DNA from: Cyanoderma ruficeps
Taxonomy: Eukaryota; Chordata; Aves; Passeriformes; Timaliidae
Assembly (NCBI GenBank): GCA_008694505.1
Contig: VZDJ01000056.1
Location: 7,068,019 to 7,132,018 of the forward strand
Reading direction: 5' to 3'
DNA length: 64,000 nt
Position numbers and translations under genes: made by a program. This document shows, one piece after another, positions 30,795 to 43,631 of the stretch; positions within the stretch are counted from its first letter, which is position 1; each line of letters begins with the position of its first letter. The notes beneath the pieces are model-generated. The model was not told where the DNA came from, did no database searches, and saw only the letters and a program-made list of their open reading frames with translations.

Positions 30795-33700
30795 CTGTGG
30801 GGAGGACAAGAGAGAGTTCAGAATCAGCACCTTAGTCCCAATGTCACTGTTACAAACAGGTGGAGGAAGCTGGAAAGTGTCACATGAGAGCTTCCCATTT
30901 TCTCCTGACAGGTATCAGAAAATGCAGAGTCCTGCGGCAAAGCAGCCCCAATCACTCCTCCTGCACTGACACATGGTGGGATGGTGCATTCCAGAAAGAG
31001 CTCTGGCTTGTTCCTGGCTGAAACCCTCTGAGACAGCTACTTTTTTACCAAGTAAGTTTCTGTCCTTTTCTAGTTTCTGCACATCCAAACAGGAGGAGGA
31101 AAATGAAAACAAAGTGCCAAAATGAGCCTGAAAGAAACAGCTGTCCTTAAATGCTACTGCCATGAAATAAGATCACTTTGGGTATTCCAGTGTATACATG
31201 TATTTGCCTATAGCTGAATCTTAGGACTCAGCTATATTTGGTGTATTTTCTACAAAGCTGAATTTTTTTCTGGCCATGAACTTGAAAACTCAACAAAGGA
31301 AAGTGCCAGCATCCTACACCAGCATAACTCTGTATAACCATTAAAAAAAANAAAAAAAAAGGAGAGAATTCCTTTTCAGAGTTTAGCTTCTTTTGGCTTT
31401 CAAATTGACCATCAATTACAAAGTCAAAGAGGTCTGAAGAAAAACAAGCAGACAGAACAAACAGAGAGATCCACAAAAGCTGTTTAAACAGACTGTTTAA
31501 AAATCCTTCCCTCCCAGCTTTTAAATCCAGCTAGCAATGAATACCCAGCAACACAGACAGAAATTCATCATTTTCAATGTTAAGTAAAAAAAGAAAGAAA
31601 AACTCAATAGGCTTTGTTGGTTTTGTTACATCACTCTGATTTAAAACCTGGCAAAACACAACACCAAAGCAAACTTCACCATCCAGATAACCCCTGAGCC
31701 CTAGGGTACTCGTTTCGCACCTTTTGAAGATGATTATCAGAACATTTCCAGATTAAAAAAAAATATTAATACCAAAAAAAAGGGAAAAAAAAATCCCCCT
31801 GCATTTTGCAATACTCCAGACAGGCATCACAGTGTGGCTTTTGGGCAGCACAAATACACAGAAACTCACAAGAAGGGAAAACAAGTTTAAAATAAAGCCC
31901 CAGTTTCAATATGGGAATGGTTTTCCCTCACCTGGCTCTCCTTTCTCTACTTTAGCGTGAACTAAAGATGCGAAGGGAGATGGCCAAAAGCTGCAATTCC
32001 TGTTTCTCTTAACTTCTCTTAAGCTGGCTTAAGCCTGAGACCTGAATTTTACGTCCCTGGAGAGCCCTGGCCTCAGCCAGCATCACTGTGGATGTCAGGG
32101 TGATCTGTGGGCTGCTCTGTGCCAAAGGCACGGACAGAAACTCCACATTCCCATGGGGTGTGGGCACACATAATGCTGCGGTGGCCAAAGAGATGAGCCC
32201 AGGAGAATGCTTTGATGTGCTGGCAGTTCCAGCACTATCCTAGTGGGACAGGAGCAAATACATCCTCCTGGAGCTCAGTTTCTACATTTTCCCTACGGCT
32301 GCCAAGCCAATGTCCCTTGCTCTGTTTGTTTTTTAAGGGAAAATCCCTTCTCAGACATTTCTCCTCTTCGGTTTCACCACGGGCTACTGGTCTTTGGAGC
32401 GGCAAAGCCTTTCCCATGGCAGAGACAGACAAGTGGGAACAGCCTGTAGGAGCTCTGACACACACTTTTATTAATTGACTGCCACACATTGTGCTTTCTT
32501 AAAAAAGGGAAAAGAAAATGGTATTGCTTGTTCATCCAGTGGCAACTCAAAGGTTTAGTGTTAGAAAGGAGGAATAAAAACCTTTTTAACAAATGAGTGA
32601 AAATAGAGAGAGGGAATAAAAAAGAGTGGGGTGTTTTGGCCCAGCTCTCTTTGTATTCCTACTCCTCTCCCAGCCCCTGTTGCCAATTTCCTATTCTTTC
32701 TGGCTGGCTGAGCTTGAATGCTCGAAGCCTTGTTAATCATTGTGCTCAGAGGTCTCCGGGCCTGACCTCTATTTGAATAGCTCCACATTTCAGCAGTTTC
32801 ACACCCACCAAAGGCTCCCCAACAATAGCCCATAATTAAAGCATGCTCAGCTCTTTTTCACCAGGTGCAGGACCCAATAGGCCTTTCTCTTTATTAAATT
32901 AGAGCTCGCTCACACACTCCCTCTCCACCTCCCCCCTCTGCCCGGGACATAAAAGAGGCTCCACATTCACTGCAGAGCAAAGAGAAGGACCAGCTTCCCT
33001 TCCCCTCCATTTTTCTTTGGAAACCTTTAGTTCCGGTCTTGACAGCTGCCTCAGAGAGGTCCTTTTCTGAATGCCCAGTGGCTGAAAGGCTTTGGCTTAA
33101 CTTTAAGAAAAGCAAACAAAACCCAAACTCACTTTCCAGTCACTTCCTTCACTATGAACTTCAATAAAGAAAAGAGTAAGATGCAAAAAGTACTGTAAAG
33201 AGGGGAGATTTTTCTGTTCCCATTTCCTTTTAATGACTCAAGCCACAATGGGCTTCTGAAGAGGAATAAAAGTATCAAAGTGTGTTTTTTTCTTTTGAAG
33301 GAAGAATTAAATCAGTTTGCTGAACCCAACCAGCCTGGGAACGTGTCTGGTGCTGTCACAAGGACTGTGAGAACTTCGTGGTGTGCCAGATGAAGGTGCT
33401 GAGCCTGCAGCTCCCAGAGAGAGGAGAAAAGCAGGCAGCAGCCCTGCAGGTTCCAGTGAGGAGACAGAGGCAACACAGCCACAGGAATGGAACTGGGTTC
33501 CCCATCTTCTGATGTTCACAAGACAAGTCCAGTGTATAATGGAAAAAAAAGTAACAACACAGAACTGCTCAATAGCACATTTAAGAGGATATTCAAATTC
33601 CCAGTGTTGTCAGTGGAAAGAATCATTCCCTGCTCCTTCCGAGTGCAGAATGACCCAAAAGAAACTAAGCTTTTCTAATAATTTCAATTAAAGTCAATAT

Positions 33701-33893
33701 GATAGTAAAAGAAATACTGCTATTAGCTGCAGGAATGAGACCTCAGGGATTTTTGGTCAGCTGAGGTGGCTTCAGGAACCTGAAACTGCCAGACATAGAC
33801 ACCCAAAGCATCTTCAAAGCAGAACCATCTGGCAGAACACAAACTGTGGAGGGAACACGGGTGTGGGTCTGACAAAAGCTGAGAGCGACTTAC
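30795..33893 (-). other. LRIG1: LRIG1 intron 8
   Basis: A 3.1-kb intron with donor GTAAGT. It contains A-rich tracts (31342-31361 with an N at 31351; 31753-31795) but no recognised repeat element or exon. Confidence 0.85.
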
Positions 33894-34037
33894 AGGACAC
33901 GAAGGTTTTTGAGTCCCCTGAAAGCACCTTCTGCAATGTGATTGATGGAATTGTGGCTCAGCCGTAGCACGTGCAGTCCCCCAAGGTCTGCCAGGCTCCC
34001 CTCGTCCAGCCTTGTTAGGTTGTTGTAGGAGAGTATC
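33894..34037 (-). CDS. LRIG1: LRIG1 exon 8 (two LRRs)
   Basis: A 144-nt exon encoding two 24-residue repeats, residues 216-262: [20 protein letters not shown], then [20 protein letters not shown] and GLKNLRV. NLT at residue 221 is a glycosylation sequon. The recalled human equivalents are [15 protein letters not shown] and RLSHNSISHIAEGAFKGL. The acceptor is cttttccctcag and the donor GTAAGT. Confidence 0.96.
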
Positions 34038-34320
34038 CTGAGGGAAAAGATGTACAACAGCTCTTGTCAATCCATCTGGTATTTTCCAAACTCCTCTGTG
34101 CCAACCACTGCCTGCCTCCCACCACCACCTGACACCTGGGTGGATATGCAATAACTGGATTAGGAAATAAGACTGCAGCCTGCAAGTAGTATTGCCACAC
34201 GACACCCATAGGGGAGACACTCAGGGTGCAGGAGGAGGCAGCTGGTACTCAGCCATGGGGAAATCTTCTCTGCAGGCTACAGAGAGAGGCTGACCCAGCA
34301 GTGACTGAGAGCAACAACCC

Positions 34321-34336
34321 AACACACACACACACT
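34321..34336. repeat. (CA)n microsatellite
   Basis: About seven CA units in intron 7 of LRIG1. Confidence 0.9.
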
Positions 34337-34384
34337 CTGTCAGCTACAGCAGGGAGAGCTCCTCCTGCTCCCATGTACTGGGAT

Positions 34385-34870
34385 ATTAAGAGAGACAGGA
34401 CCACTGGGAGATGTCTTAAAACATGATTTATTGCCTCAGTCTCAAAGAGTGAGAACATCCTCAATGCATACACCAGGAGTTCGTGGTCAGTGGTCACAAG
34501 ACCACAAGGTAGAGGGGTTTTTAAAGGTTTATTAGCCAATAATCTACTGCCACACATATTGTTTAAACTTTCACAACAACAGCTAATTAATCTGTATCAC
34601 ACATCCTGCTGCAATGTGGGCTTTTTTTTATCCAGTCACATAATGGCACACAAACTACTTGTTACACCTCAAAACTTTTTACTATTTCTGTAACTACTTC
34701 CATATCCAAACTTTAAAACCTTAACACTTTCCACTACCTAGCTTAGTATGTCTCTATCTATATTACAAACCCACATTCTTACTTGTGGTCTCTAAATTTG
34801 GATGCCTTTTTCAAGGTCTCAGCTCGAACCCTGTATTCTCTTCTCTATTTAGGCCTGCATGCACAAGAAT
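34385..34870 (-). mobile_element. Possible LTR-type repeat
   Basis: Read on the - strand the segment has CTAATAAACCTTTAAAAACC, then about 100 bases later GCAATAAATCATG, followed by a T/C-rich stretch with CCTGTCTCTCTTAAT. Poly(A)-type hexamers followed by a pyrimidine-rich end suggest an old LTR in sense with LRIG1. The termini are not defined. The body is AT-rich and could be plain intron. Confidence 0.35.
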
Positions 34871-35379
34871 TTGGGAATTTTTCTGTGCATTGATTTCCCA
34901 TGTCATGCAGCTGGTTGAGGGTCTGTGATCACCACCCCTGTGTCCCCACAGGTACAGGCAGGGCTCAGCTGGCTGTGCTCAATCCTCACTGCCATCTGAC
35001 TCCCTCTGAGGCTCACAGGGAGAAGCAGGCCCTGCTCCCCACGCCCTGCGAGGTGCAGAGTGATGTCACACAGATGGATTTTGGAGTTCTTGGCAGGGTT
35101 CAGATGTCTGTACTCAGGAGGTGTCTTATCGTTCTGCATTTGTGCACAGCCAGCCCCAGGCTCTGGGTGTGGGTGCCTCTGCTCCACCCCAGTCCAGAGC
35201 CAAAAGCATTTCACCACAAGGCAATTGAATGCTTCCTTTCATGCACAGAAAGGAGGTGTCTGCTGTAAACCAGCCACCTTTCCTTCCTCCCACTCCCCTT
35301 TGTCAAGGAGCATAGTTTGCCCTAAATCCTCTCCGCTTACAAGAGACTATTGGAGGGTTGGTGGTTTTTTTGGGTTTTA

Positions 35380-35396
35380 TTTTTTTTTTTTTTTTC
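35380..35396. repeat. T homopolymer
   Basis: T-run of about 17 bases in intron 7 of LRIG1, followed about 25 bases later by a second shorter run. Confidence 0.85.
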
Positions 35397-38300
35397 CATC
35401 TATCTCTGGTCTGGGAGATTTTTTTTAAGCACTGCTCCTGTTGCAGTTTGAAGCTGGCAGGAAGGCAGCTGCATTTCACTCCCAGGAAGGTGCAGATGAG
35501 GCTTTGGAGATGAGACACTGAGGGCAGACTTTGGGAAGCTACTGCAGCCCCTCACACACTGTGCCACCACCTTCTATCCCTGCTGTGGAAGACCAGCTTG
35601 GATTTTCAAATGAGGGACCTCTCAGAGTGGCAGCAGGCACCAGATTTTCAAAATCATCTTCTTAGTGACCTGGGAGTACAACTCACTTCAAAAGATGTAA
35701 GGGTTTGGGCTGCTCAACTTTTGAAAAAGTAAAACAGCCTTTGAACAAGCACTCGAATTCTTCACTGTACAGACAAGAAAAAAAATTCACTGAGTTCCAA
35801 ACCTCTAAATTCCTCTTTCTAGTACTGCCTGTTAATGAGTCTGCTTAAAAATGTGTCTAGGGCTTGCAGGAAATTCACTGCAAAGTCAAAACCTAAGTCC
35901 AAACAGACACATACTCCAAAGCACTGAGAGTGTCATTTACTTGGCAAAGGTGCTTGCTATCTTTTAGCTGTGTGAGTGGGCAGAGGGCGAGCTCTGGAAA
36001 AAATTCAGCAAAGATTAATGAGTTTGAAAGTATGGGACAACATACTTTCATTCCTAAAGAAGCTATAGTGTTAGTTATGAAGAATTGGCATCTGGTCAAA
36101 ATTATGTCCTCACCTGCTATTAAAGAATTTGGCTTTAAAAAAAATTTTTTTTTTTCCAAAAGTAATCCTAAACCTGGCTGAGAAAATAAATAGTTCCTTT
36201 TGATTCCACACATAAGAGCTCCTGCCACAACTGGTGAAGGCATGTTCCCTCTGTTTGTTTGGATGTCACCCCAAGATGGACAGACAGCAGCAGGACATGG
36301 AGACTCTCTCAGTGGTGTCACACATGGAAGGTTTCAGGAGCTATTGCACCTGGCAGTGGCTTCTTCGGCATGTCAGGGCTCTGCTTCCTGCACAGGACAG
36401 GCCAATTTCCAAAACATCAGGTTTCCCCTCTCAGCTCAGCAGTGTGGATTATCTGGGTGAGAGAAGCCAGCAGATCTCTGCTGATTCCCTGACCCTGGCA
36501 TCTCTCTACCAGTGAGAAAGCACTGCAAGGAGTAAATGGCAGTGTTTGTCTACACAGCCCCTCCAGCCTGGTGAGAAGTAGGAGATCTTGAGCACCATGC
36601 CAAAACTGGTACAGAAAGGGGTTAACCAGAGTCCTGTTGTGCAACTGGAGCTGCTGGTGGCAGCCTGTTCTGGACCAGGTACATCTACCACACTTCATTC
36701 CCCTCGGCCAAGCTACAGGTAAAAAGGGAAAGGGAAGACCCAGCAGCCAAGCCACCATTTACCTCTGATGAAATCCTGTGCTCCCACTGTGTTTTTTTCC
36801 ATAATGCTGATGCTCTAGCACCTGACTGGTGAATACAATCAGCCCTTTCTCATGCTCAGAACAAGGCAAGAGCTTTCTTTCCTTGTCAGCTTTTACATCA
36901 GGCCAGAGCCTTGAGGTCACGTTTTGTCCCAGCAACTGAATGAGAGATAACTCCTCCTCAGATGACCAGCTCCCTACTCAGAAGACTTTGAAATTCATTC
37001 CCTTTACAACCATAGTGATTTTGGGTAACTGAAACCAGGAGATTTTGCAACAGTGGAGGTGAGCAAGAATCTTTCAATCGGGAATGAAACACATACAACG
37101 AACCAAGTGCATAAGTCAGTCTCAGTCTAGATGTATCTATGGCTTCCTTTCCTCACCCTTGAATTTCAGCACAGACCTCTCCTACAGGTACTCTCTGGCT
37201 GTGGGAGTTTCAGTTTGGAGATCTGATGAATCCCTGCAGCAGCCTTACCCTAAAGGCAGCACCTGAAAGAGCTTGTAGTACTCTGCAGGGATGTGCTAAC
37301 ACCCACACAATCACCTTTCCCATCTCAGGCACTGTGTCTGTGGCCTCACACTGCAGCACAACCCTGCCTGTCCGCTCAGGCACACCCCAGTGGCTCACAC
37401 CACCTCCCACCACTGGGCATTTTCCAAATCTACTCCATCCTGCACAGAGTGAGTCCTGCACCTGAGTTTCTGCAATTACTGCTGCTAACCAGGACAGCTC
37501 ACTGTTAGAGCTGCTTGTTGGGTGAGATCCTAATCTATACCCGAAAAAAAGGACTCAGCATGACAAACAACCTCCAATCTAAACCTTGAGGGTTGGCAAG
37601 ACAGTGTCATGTAGAGAAGACAAGCTCAGATCTCCCCCAAAAGAGTTCTGCCATTAGCCCAGTGAGGTGCAGATGGGCCTTACCCATCCCACCCAACCCA
37701 GGCTGAAATAAAGCTCAGCACAGGCACCAGAGATTGGTCCTGAGAGTAGAAAGCTCTCAGAGCTGTGCAGTGCAGTGATCTGCATTTGGATATTCCAAGG
37801 ATTCAGCTGTGAGTGCCTTGGCAAGGCAGGTTCCCCTTTTTTTGATGCTTCAGATTTTAACAGACCAAAGGCAGAGCACAGTTCCAGTTCTCATCTGCTG
37901 CCTTGGAGATCTCTCCATTAACACTGCCTTAATCCAGCAAAATATCATGTGAGGATCTACACATGAAGGAACTGCAGCTGTCCACAGAACTGTGGCAGGC
38001 ATGGGCAGCTCTGCAGCAATTTGAAAAATCAGGTAAAGAAACAATTGTGTGTATTTAACTAAAACCAAAAATAAAGTATTTCCTTGTGCCCCCAAAAAAT
38101 AACCAACATCTGAACAAATAATTTGGATTCAACAGAAGACCACAGGGCTAGCATGTTAATTCTAAACATAAAGAAATGACACGTGTCATGTCTACCTACC
38201 TCTGCATCCACAGCCCAAAGGTTTCAGGACTCATTTTCAGCTGGGTGGGCAGATACCAACCTCTGGTGTGAGAGCAGAGGGAGGCCTCTGGCAGCAGGCA

Positions 38301-39092
38301 GTTGCTTTCCCATACTGCTCTTTGGTGGACAGGAGAACCCCTAACAATGTTTAGCATTTCCCTGCACCAAGCAGAATGAATTCCAGTTCCACTGACCATG
38401 TGTTAAGTTCGCCAGAGAAAAAAGCAAATCTTTCCACAGTCCCACCAAGGGGATGGCAGCTACTTCTGTAAATACTGCAAGCATGCCTGTGTGTCTCTTC
38501 AAAAAGGCATTAAGCAATGCCACAGACCCAAAGGACACCCTTTTGGGTGGGGCTGCCCTCAGCAGCAAGGCTTTCCTTCATTTGTCAGGCTGTATTCCCA
38601 GCTGGAAACCTCAGGAGAGTAAAGGCAATGTATTTACTTTTCTACAACTGAACCCTACAGGAAGGATAAAGTGTAAACAGGAGACACAAGGAGAACTGCC
38701 TTTAAAGGGTCAAATCTCTGCTGGTTGAAATCATGTTCCTTGTAAATACAGAGGATAAAGCAAAACTTCCTTCAGGCTGTACAGTTATTATATGGCAAGT
38801 CACAAGTCTTGTAACTTGCTAACTAAAAACATTGACAAGCCACAGCTCACAAACTCTCCAGGGTCTTTTGGCACTGTGCATTTTAGTGGGTTCTAGCCTC
38901 AGTTTCTGGTGCAGAGGTGTTTTAACCAGGTGCTCTGAAGGTCACAAGGTCATAAATAACAAGGGCATCACTTAGGAGCCTGCAGTTCCTGCATTTCTGC
39001 AGGTTGATACAGCGGGAGCTGTAAGACTTGAGGAGACTCCTTACTCCCCTCTCTCCTGCCAACATCACACAACACAACAGAAACCAACTTAC

Positions 39093-39236
39093 AGCTCATG
39101 CAGCTTCTGGCAGAAGCTCCAGCCATCGGGGTTGATGCGAGATATGGAGTTGTTGCTGAGGTGAAGCTGGTGCAGAGAGGAAAGGCCATACAGAGAGCCA
39201 CTGTTCACTTCTGTCAGGCTGTTGTATTCCAAGTGG
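39093..39236 (-). CDS. LRIG1: LRIG1 exon 7 (two LRRs)
   Basis: A 144-nt exon with two LRRs, residues 168-214: [20 protein letters not shown], then [20 protein letters not shown] and FCQKLHE. It contains the [10 protein letters not shown] stretch recalled from human LRIG1, with a Cys in the repeat. NNS at residue 195 is a sequon. The acceptor is atctttcttcgcag and the donor GTAAGT. Confidence 0.96.
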
Positions 39237-40043
39237 CTGCGAAGAAAGATCAGAAGGATTTGGCAGATAAGCAGCACTGGTCAAATGCTGAAAGGATTTC
39301 CAAAAAGAACTGTGATTTTAGCCATTTCTACACACTTTTCTACATATCCATGTGGACACACGCACGTGTGGGCATTTCCTGTCAAACAAAGATAGGAATT
39401 CAAGGACGACACAAAGGAAATGTCCAGGAGGAGATGTGACTGCAGAGAGAAGCTCCACTGCAAGTAAACTGGGCTTAAACATTCAATTTAAGTTTGTATT
39501 TGCAGAGTCTCAGTTGTGTGACAGCAGCACCCAGAAACATGCTGCCTTCATCACCTGGGACCTTGCAAAGAGACCTGGATGCCAAATGTGTTGGAAGCAA
39601 TGACTAAACAATTTACTCTCTGGTATAGAAAGAAAGCACCAAGAATGGCCAGCTTGGTTTCTAGGTATCCCATGAGGTGGGATAATACTGTCTGCAACAC
39701 AGAGTTTCCACCTATCAGTCAAAACAAATTTGCAGAAGCCAGATATTTAAAGACCAATTGAGATAAATGCTGAATGTTCAAACTGTCAAACTTTCAAAGG
39801 AATAGTGCCACAGCTTAAAAAACAGTGTTGTTTTTACCGAACACTTGTTGAAGCACTGAGCTTTTGTAAACTGTGGGTCAGCTAAACAGAAGCTGCTGCA
39901 GCAGCTCAGGGCATACAGGACAAAAAAAGAAGCACAAGAAGTGGCAGAGGTACCCACAGATCTCTGCTAAAATACAGAGAAGGATGTGACAGCAGCTGAA
40001 GTTGAGGCTGTTTAAGGAAAAAAGACCCATTTCTCCAACTTAC
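39237..40043 (-). other. LRIG1: LRIG1 intron 6
   Basis: An 807-bp intron with donor GTAAGT and acceptor tttcttcgcag. No repeat was recognised. Confidence 0.85.
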
Positions 40044-40187
40044 AGAACTTGCATTTTGGCTAGACCCCAGAAAGCCCCATCAGTCAATCTGCTGATGTTG
40101 TTGCGCTGGAGTTTCAGGACTTCCAAGCTGTCCAGCCCCTGGAACGTCAGCCCTTCAATCAGGCGGATGCGATTTCGGTTCAGCTCC
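40044..40187 (-). CDS. LRIG1: LRIG1 exon 6 (two LRRs)
   Basis: A 144-nt exon with two LRRs, residues 120-166: [20 protein letters not shown], then [20 protein letters not shown] and GLAKMQV. It is nearly identical to recalled human LRIG1 ([35 protein letters not shown]). NIS at residue 149 is a sequon. The donor is GTAAGT. The acceptor ggtgattttag is a TAG with a short pyrimidine tract. Confidence 0.96.
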
Positions 40188-41885
40188 CTAAAATCACCAA
40201 GGCCAAACAAGTTTATTAAACCCCAGCCCTTTCTCACGAAGTCATCTGTGCAGCACACAATGGGGACAGCAATGCCAACAACTCCTCTGTCAGTGGTTCC
40301 CAGGAGACAGCAGAAGAGCACCGGAAACTTTCAATCCCAGAGTTATCCAGGGAAGGCAGCTGGGTGCGATCGCCTAAACAAACTCACCCCGGGACAGGCT
40401 TTCACTACAGAGAAATAACAGAGTGCAGCAATTCCTCTTCATCCCTCCTCTCTCTGCATTTCTTTTAAACCATTGATCCTTCTCAGCAATTTTCACACTT
40501 CATCCTCCCTCAAGCACAGACACCATTTGAATTAGTACAGTCGAACGTCAGCATTATTTCCCTTACAATCCATTGTTTTTATAGGACTTGTAATTGCCCA
40601 GTAAAAATGTGCTCTGAAACATGCAGGTGCCCCAAAAGTGTGGGCCCAAGAGGAAAGTTTATGGCCAAGTCTGAAAGGAAAGCTTTCAGTTTCCCTGACA
40701 AATGTCACATTTCTTTTTCTACTATCAGAAACTAATAAAGAACAAAAGAAGTTTTTTCCAATAACAATGTAGTCTTAGTATTTGTATACATGAAGGTTTC
40801 CAGCCTGGTTCATATGAAATTTCTTTTTCTTTTCCACGAGTGGGGAAGGACCCCTAAATTTTGGCAATATCTTTTTTCTGAATAGCAATATGAACACACA
40901 CACTGTACCAACCTATATCAGTCTTATGGATTGCTTTACCCACCCAGACACACCAGGTGAAAATTCAGTTCTGTGCAGTCCATGGTAAACTTCAACACGA
41001 TGACTAAAAGCTGCATCTAGAGCTTATACAACTGATACTTTTCCACAAATACAAAGATTAAGCTAAGAATAGTTCCCTATTCAGTGTTTGTGTTGAGGAA
41101 AATGGTGGAGGTTACAACATCTGAACTTGTTTTGGAAAAGATGAAGGAGCCATAGAGACTTTAAGCTTACTTTTCAACTGCCTAAAAAAACAATGTTGAA
41201 CTTGCACTCAAGTTGAGTGTAATTAAAGTCAAGTAAGCAATAAAGATTTTGCAGTCCCTTGTCATGCTGCACTTCCTGGGCTATTACTGAAACAGGCTTT
41301 GCCAGAAAAAGAACTGTACACAAATTCTACAATACACCAATCTGGATAACTTGCAATTCATTCATGTTTATCTGTAGAGTTAAACAACCAGCTCCGAGGC
41401 TGTCATTAAGAGTACCAATTACTCCATCTCCCAGTGCAAACCGTGTTCCTAAACAGAGTGAGCTGTTTTCATTATGGTTCTGCACATGATGCAGTCAAAC
41501 ACAGTGAATTAGAAGCCTTCCCTCAATGGGCAGTAACTTCCAACTGAGAGGAAACAGACTTTTCAGATGCATATGCTGGTGTGTTCCCCTATCCCAGCCC
41601 AAACTGGCCATAAATCCTGCATGTATACAAACACAAATGCACACCCTGGCTTGAGGATTTGTCTCTCAGTCAAGAGGCTGACACTTAGAGGTGCAAGTTC
41701 CAACAGCATTTGTGGACTTTATGTTCACAGAGGTGAACCTTCTGCCTATCAAATTTGAAGGAAAGATTGCAAGGACCCTTAGGCTGGGCCCATTTCTCCA
41801 ACCATCAGTGCTACTTTTTTAGAGATAAAGCATGTTTATAGCTGCAAATGTCTGCCTGTCCCCATGCAGGCAGAACAACAACCAC

Positions 41886-41901
41886 GTGTGTGTGTGTGTG
41901 T
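41886..41901. repeat. (GT)n microsatellite
   Basis: About eight GT units in intron 5 of LRIG1. Confidence 0.9.
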
Positions 41902-42072
41902 TGACTCATCTGAGCTGCAACTTTCTACCCAAATATCACCTCACAGTTTAACAACCTTCCCTCACTGCTTTTTTTATTGCCACATAAAGATACCTGTGTG
42001 GCCCTGAAACACTAACGTGGCAGCTGAGTTCTGTCACTCAGTAGAAACATCTTGCAAACCCCTCTTGCACCA

Positions 42073-42141
42073 CAGACATCAGCATCTTGCCAGGGAATGG
42101 ATTTGTCTCACTCTGTCAAGTGCAGAAGATGCTGATGTCTG
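42073..42141. repeat. Perfect 16-bp inverted repeat with 37-base spacer
   Basis: The left arm cagacatcagcatctt (42073-42088) is the exact reverse complement of the right arm aagatgctgatgtctg (42126-42141). The total is 69 bases, lying about 240 bases downstream of the exon 5 donor in the direction of LRIG1 transcription. Transcribed RNA could fold into a 16-bp stem. Confidence 0.9.
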
Positions 42142-42383
42142 CTGCAACATTCCTCCCTCCCTGATCCAAATAATGGCCTGAAAAGCCAAAAGTGACAAGA
42201 CAAAAAGGATCCTCTCCCCGTGTTGTCTTCCTAGAGGAGCTGGCAGAGGACTCCTGCACAGTGGATTCTACATTTCATAGACAGTAGGTGAGGAAGGCTG
42301 ACATTTAGCGTGCAATATCCCCGGGGTCATTTTATCTCCATAAAGTGTGGCTGAGCTTAATTAAAGTGGGCATTTGTACTCAC

Positions 42384-42527
42384 AGTTGTATTAGCCTGGG
42401 CAGCCTGAAGGCCTTGACAGGAAGCTGAGTGATCCTGTTTTTGCTCAGACGAAGTGTTAGCAGGGACCGTGACAGGCTATCAAAAGCACCAGGCTCCAGG
42501 GTGCTGATTCTGTTGCTCCCCAGGTAG
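42384..42527 (-). CDS. LRIG1: LRIG1 exon 5 (two LRRs)
   Basis: A 144-nt exon with two LRRs, residues 72-118: [20 protein letters not shown], then [20 protein letters not shown] and RLPRLIQ. It matches recalled human [24 protein letters not shown]. The acceptor is gatttattgcag and the donor GTGAGT. The Leu codon is split after base 2 at the 3' border, as in the other LRR exons. Confidence 0.96.
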
Positions 42528-43493
42528 CTGCAATAAATCACAGCAGAAAAAATGACCAGTTCTGCCAGAAATCACCTTTTATCAGAGTTTAGTTGGGTCT
42601 CCAGACAAGCTGGTGAAACTACAGAGATGGCTTCAAACCAGCTGAATTTCTGGCTGCACAAAGGGCACAGGGCCTTTCCCAGAGCCTGTGATGAATGTGG
42701 AGAATTGCTGGGCACTTCCAAAGACCTCCCTGATGTCCTCCTACTTGAACAAGGGAATCAGGAGTGGAAGCCAGAAACTGGAGACTATTCCAGTGCAGGA
42801 TCATGCTGTTCATTCCCCATTTTCCCCTCAGTATCTGTTCCAGAGGTCTTTCTTATTTGGATCCTAGTCTTAGCCACGGGGGGCTGTTTCTGCAGGACAA
42901 CGAGCAAACATCAGTCACACCACTCTCTTACACCCTCTTGCAACCAGGAGCACAAACTTTGGTGTAAACTTTAATGCAGGCAGACTATTTGCCTGCACCT
43001 CTTCACAGATACCTAAAATACAGATAATTTCATGTTTCTCCAAATAGGGAAACATCCTTTTGGGAGGGTGTTACTCTCTGCTTGATCCCATTTTTTTCAA
43101 ATAATCAGAGACATTTCTGTTCTCAATATTCAGAAAGCCACTTTAATGATGAAATAGTTGTTCTCTCTCCCCTCTTCTAGATGCACATGGGTTTGCAGTA
43201 GTAAAGACACCCACACGTGAAGGATGTAGGATATCTCAAAGATACCTTTTCTCTGCAACACAATTAATAACAATCTGCATTCTTTATAGCTACATCAGAA
43301 TCGAAACAGCTCTCAAGAAATAACCTGACAACAGTGACAATGTGCTGCCTTCTAACTCTCATTTGCCCTTAAAATCCCAACAAATAATCCCATACTTCTT
43401 ATGTTCACTACTTTTTTTTTTTTTTTAAGGTTTGAGGCCCTTTTCTCTGCTGTGGTAACTCAACAAAAGCAGTTCCCAACCAGAAAAACTCAC
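42528..43493 (-). other. LRIG1: LRIG1 intron 4
   Basis: A 966-bp intron with donor GTGAGT and acceptor tttattgcag. It carries a T-run near 43412-43427 and nothing else recognised. Confidence 0.85.
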
Positions 43494-43631
43494 AGCTCCT
43501 TTATGTGAAGTCCCTGTGGAAAGCAGCCGTTTCGGATTTCCGTGATGTCATTGAAACTCAGGTCCAACGTTTCCAGGACAACGTAGGGCTGCAGTTGACT
43601 GCCTTCAATGCTGCGGATCCTGTTGTGATGC
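43494..43631 (-). CDS. LRIG1: LRIG1 exon 4 (about two LRRs)
   Basis: A 138-nt exon, residues 26-70: [20 protein letters not shown], then [20 protein letters not shown] and LHIKE. The recalled human equivalents are HNKIRSVEGSQLKAYLSLEV and NNITEVRNTCFPHG. The acceptor is tgactgtttcag and the donor GTGAGT. Upstream of it lies the longest intron of the window. Confidence 0.95.

Larger units (their letters stand above)
34038..39092 (-). other. LRIG1: LRIG1 intron 7
   Basis: A 5-kb intron with donor GTAAGT and acceptor ttttccctcag. It contains a short (CA)n (34321-34336), an LTR-like segment (34385-34870) and a T-run (about 35380-35396). The rest was not recognised. Confidence 0.85.
40188..42383 (-). 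other. LRIG1: LRIG1 intron 5
   Basis: A 2.2-kb intron with donor GTGAGT. It contains a (GT)n run (41886-41901) and a 16-bp perfect inverted repeat (42073-42141). No other feature was recognised. Confidence 0.85.
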
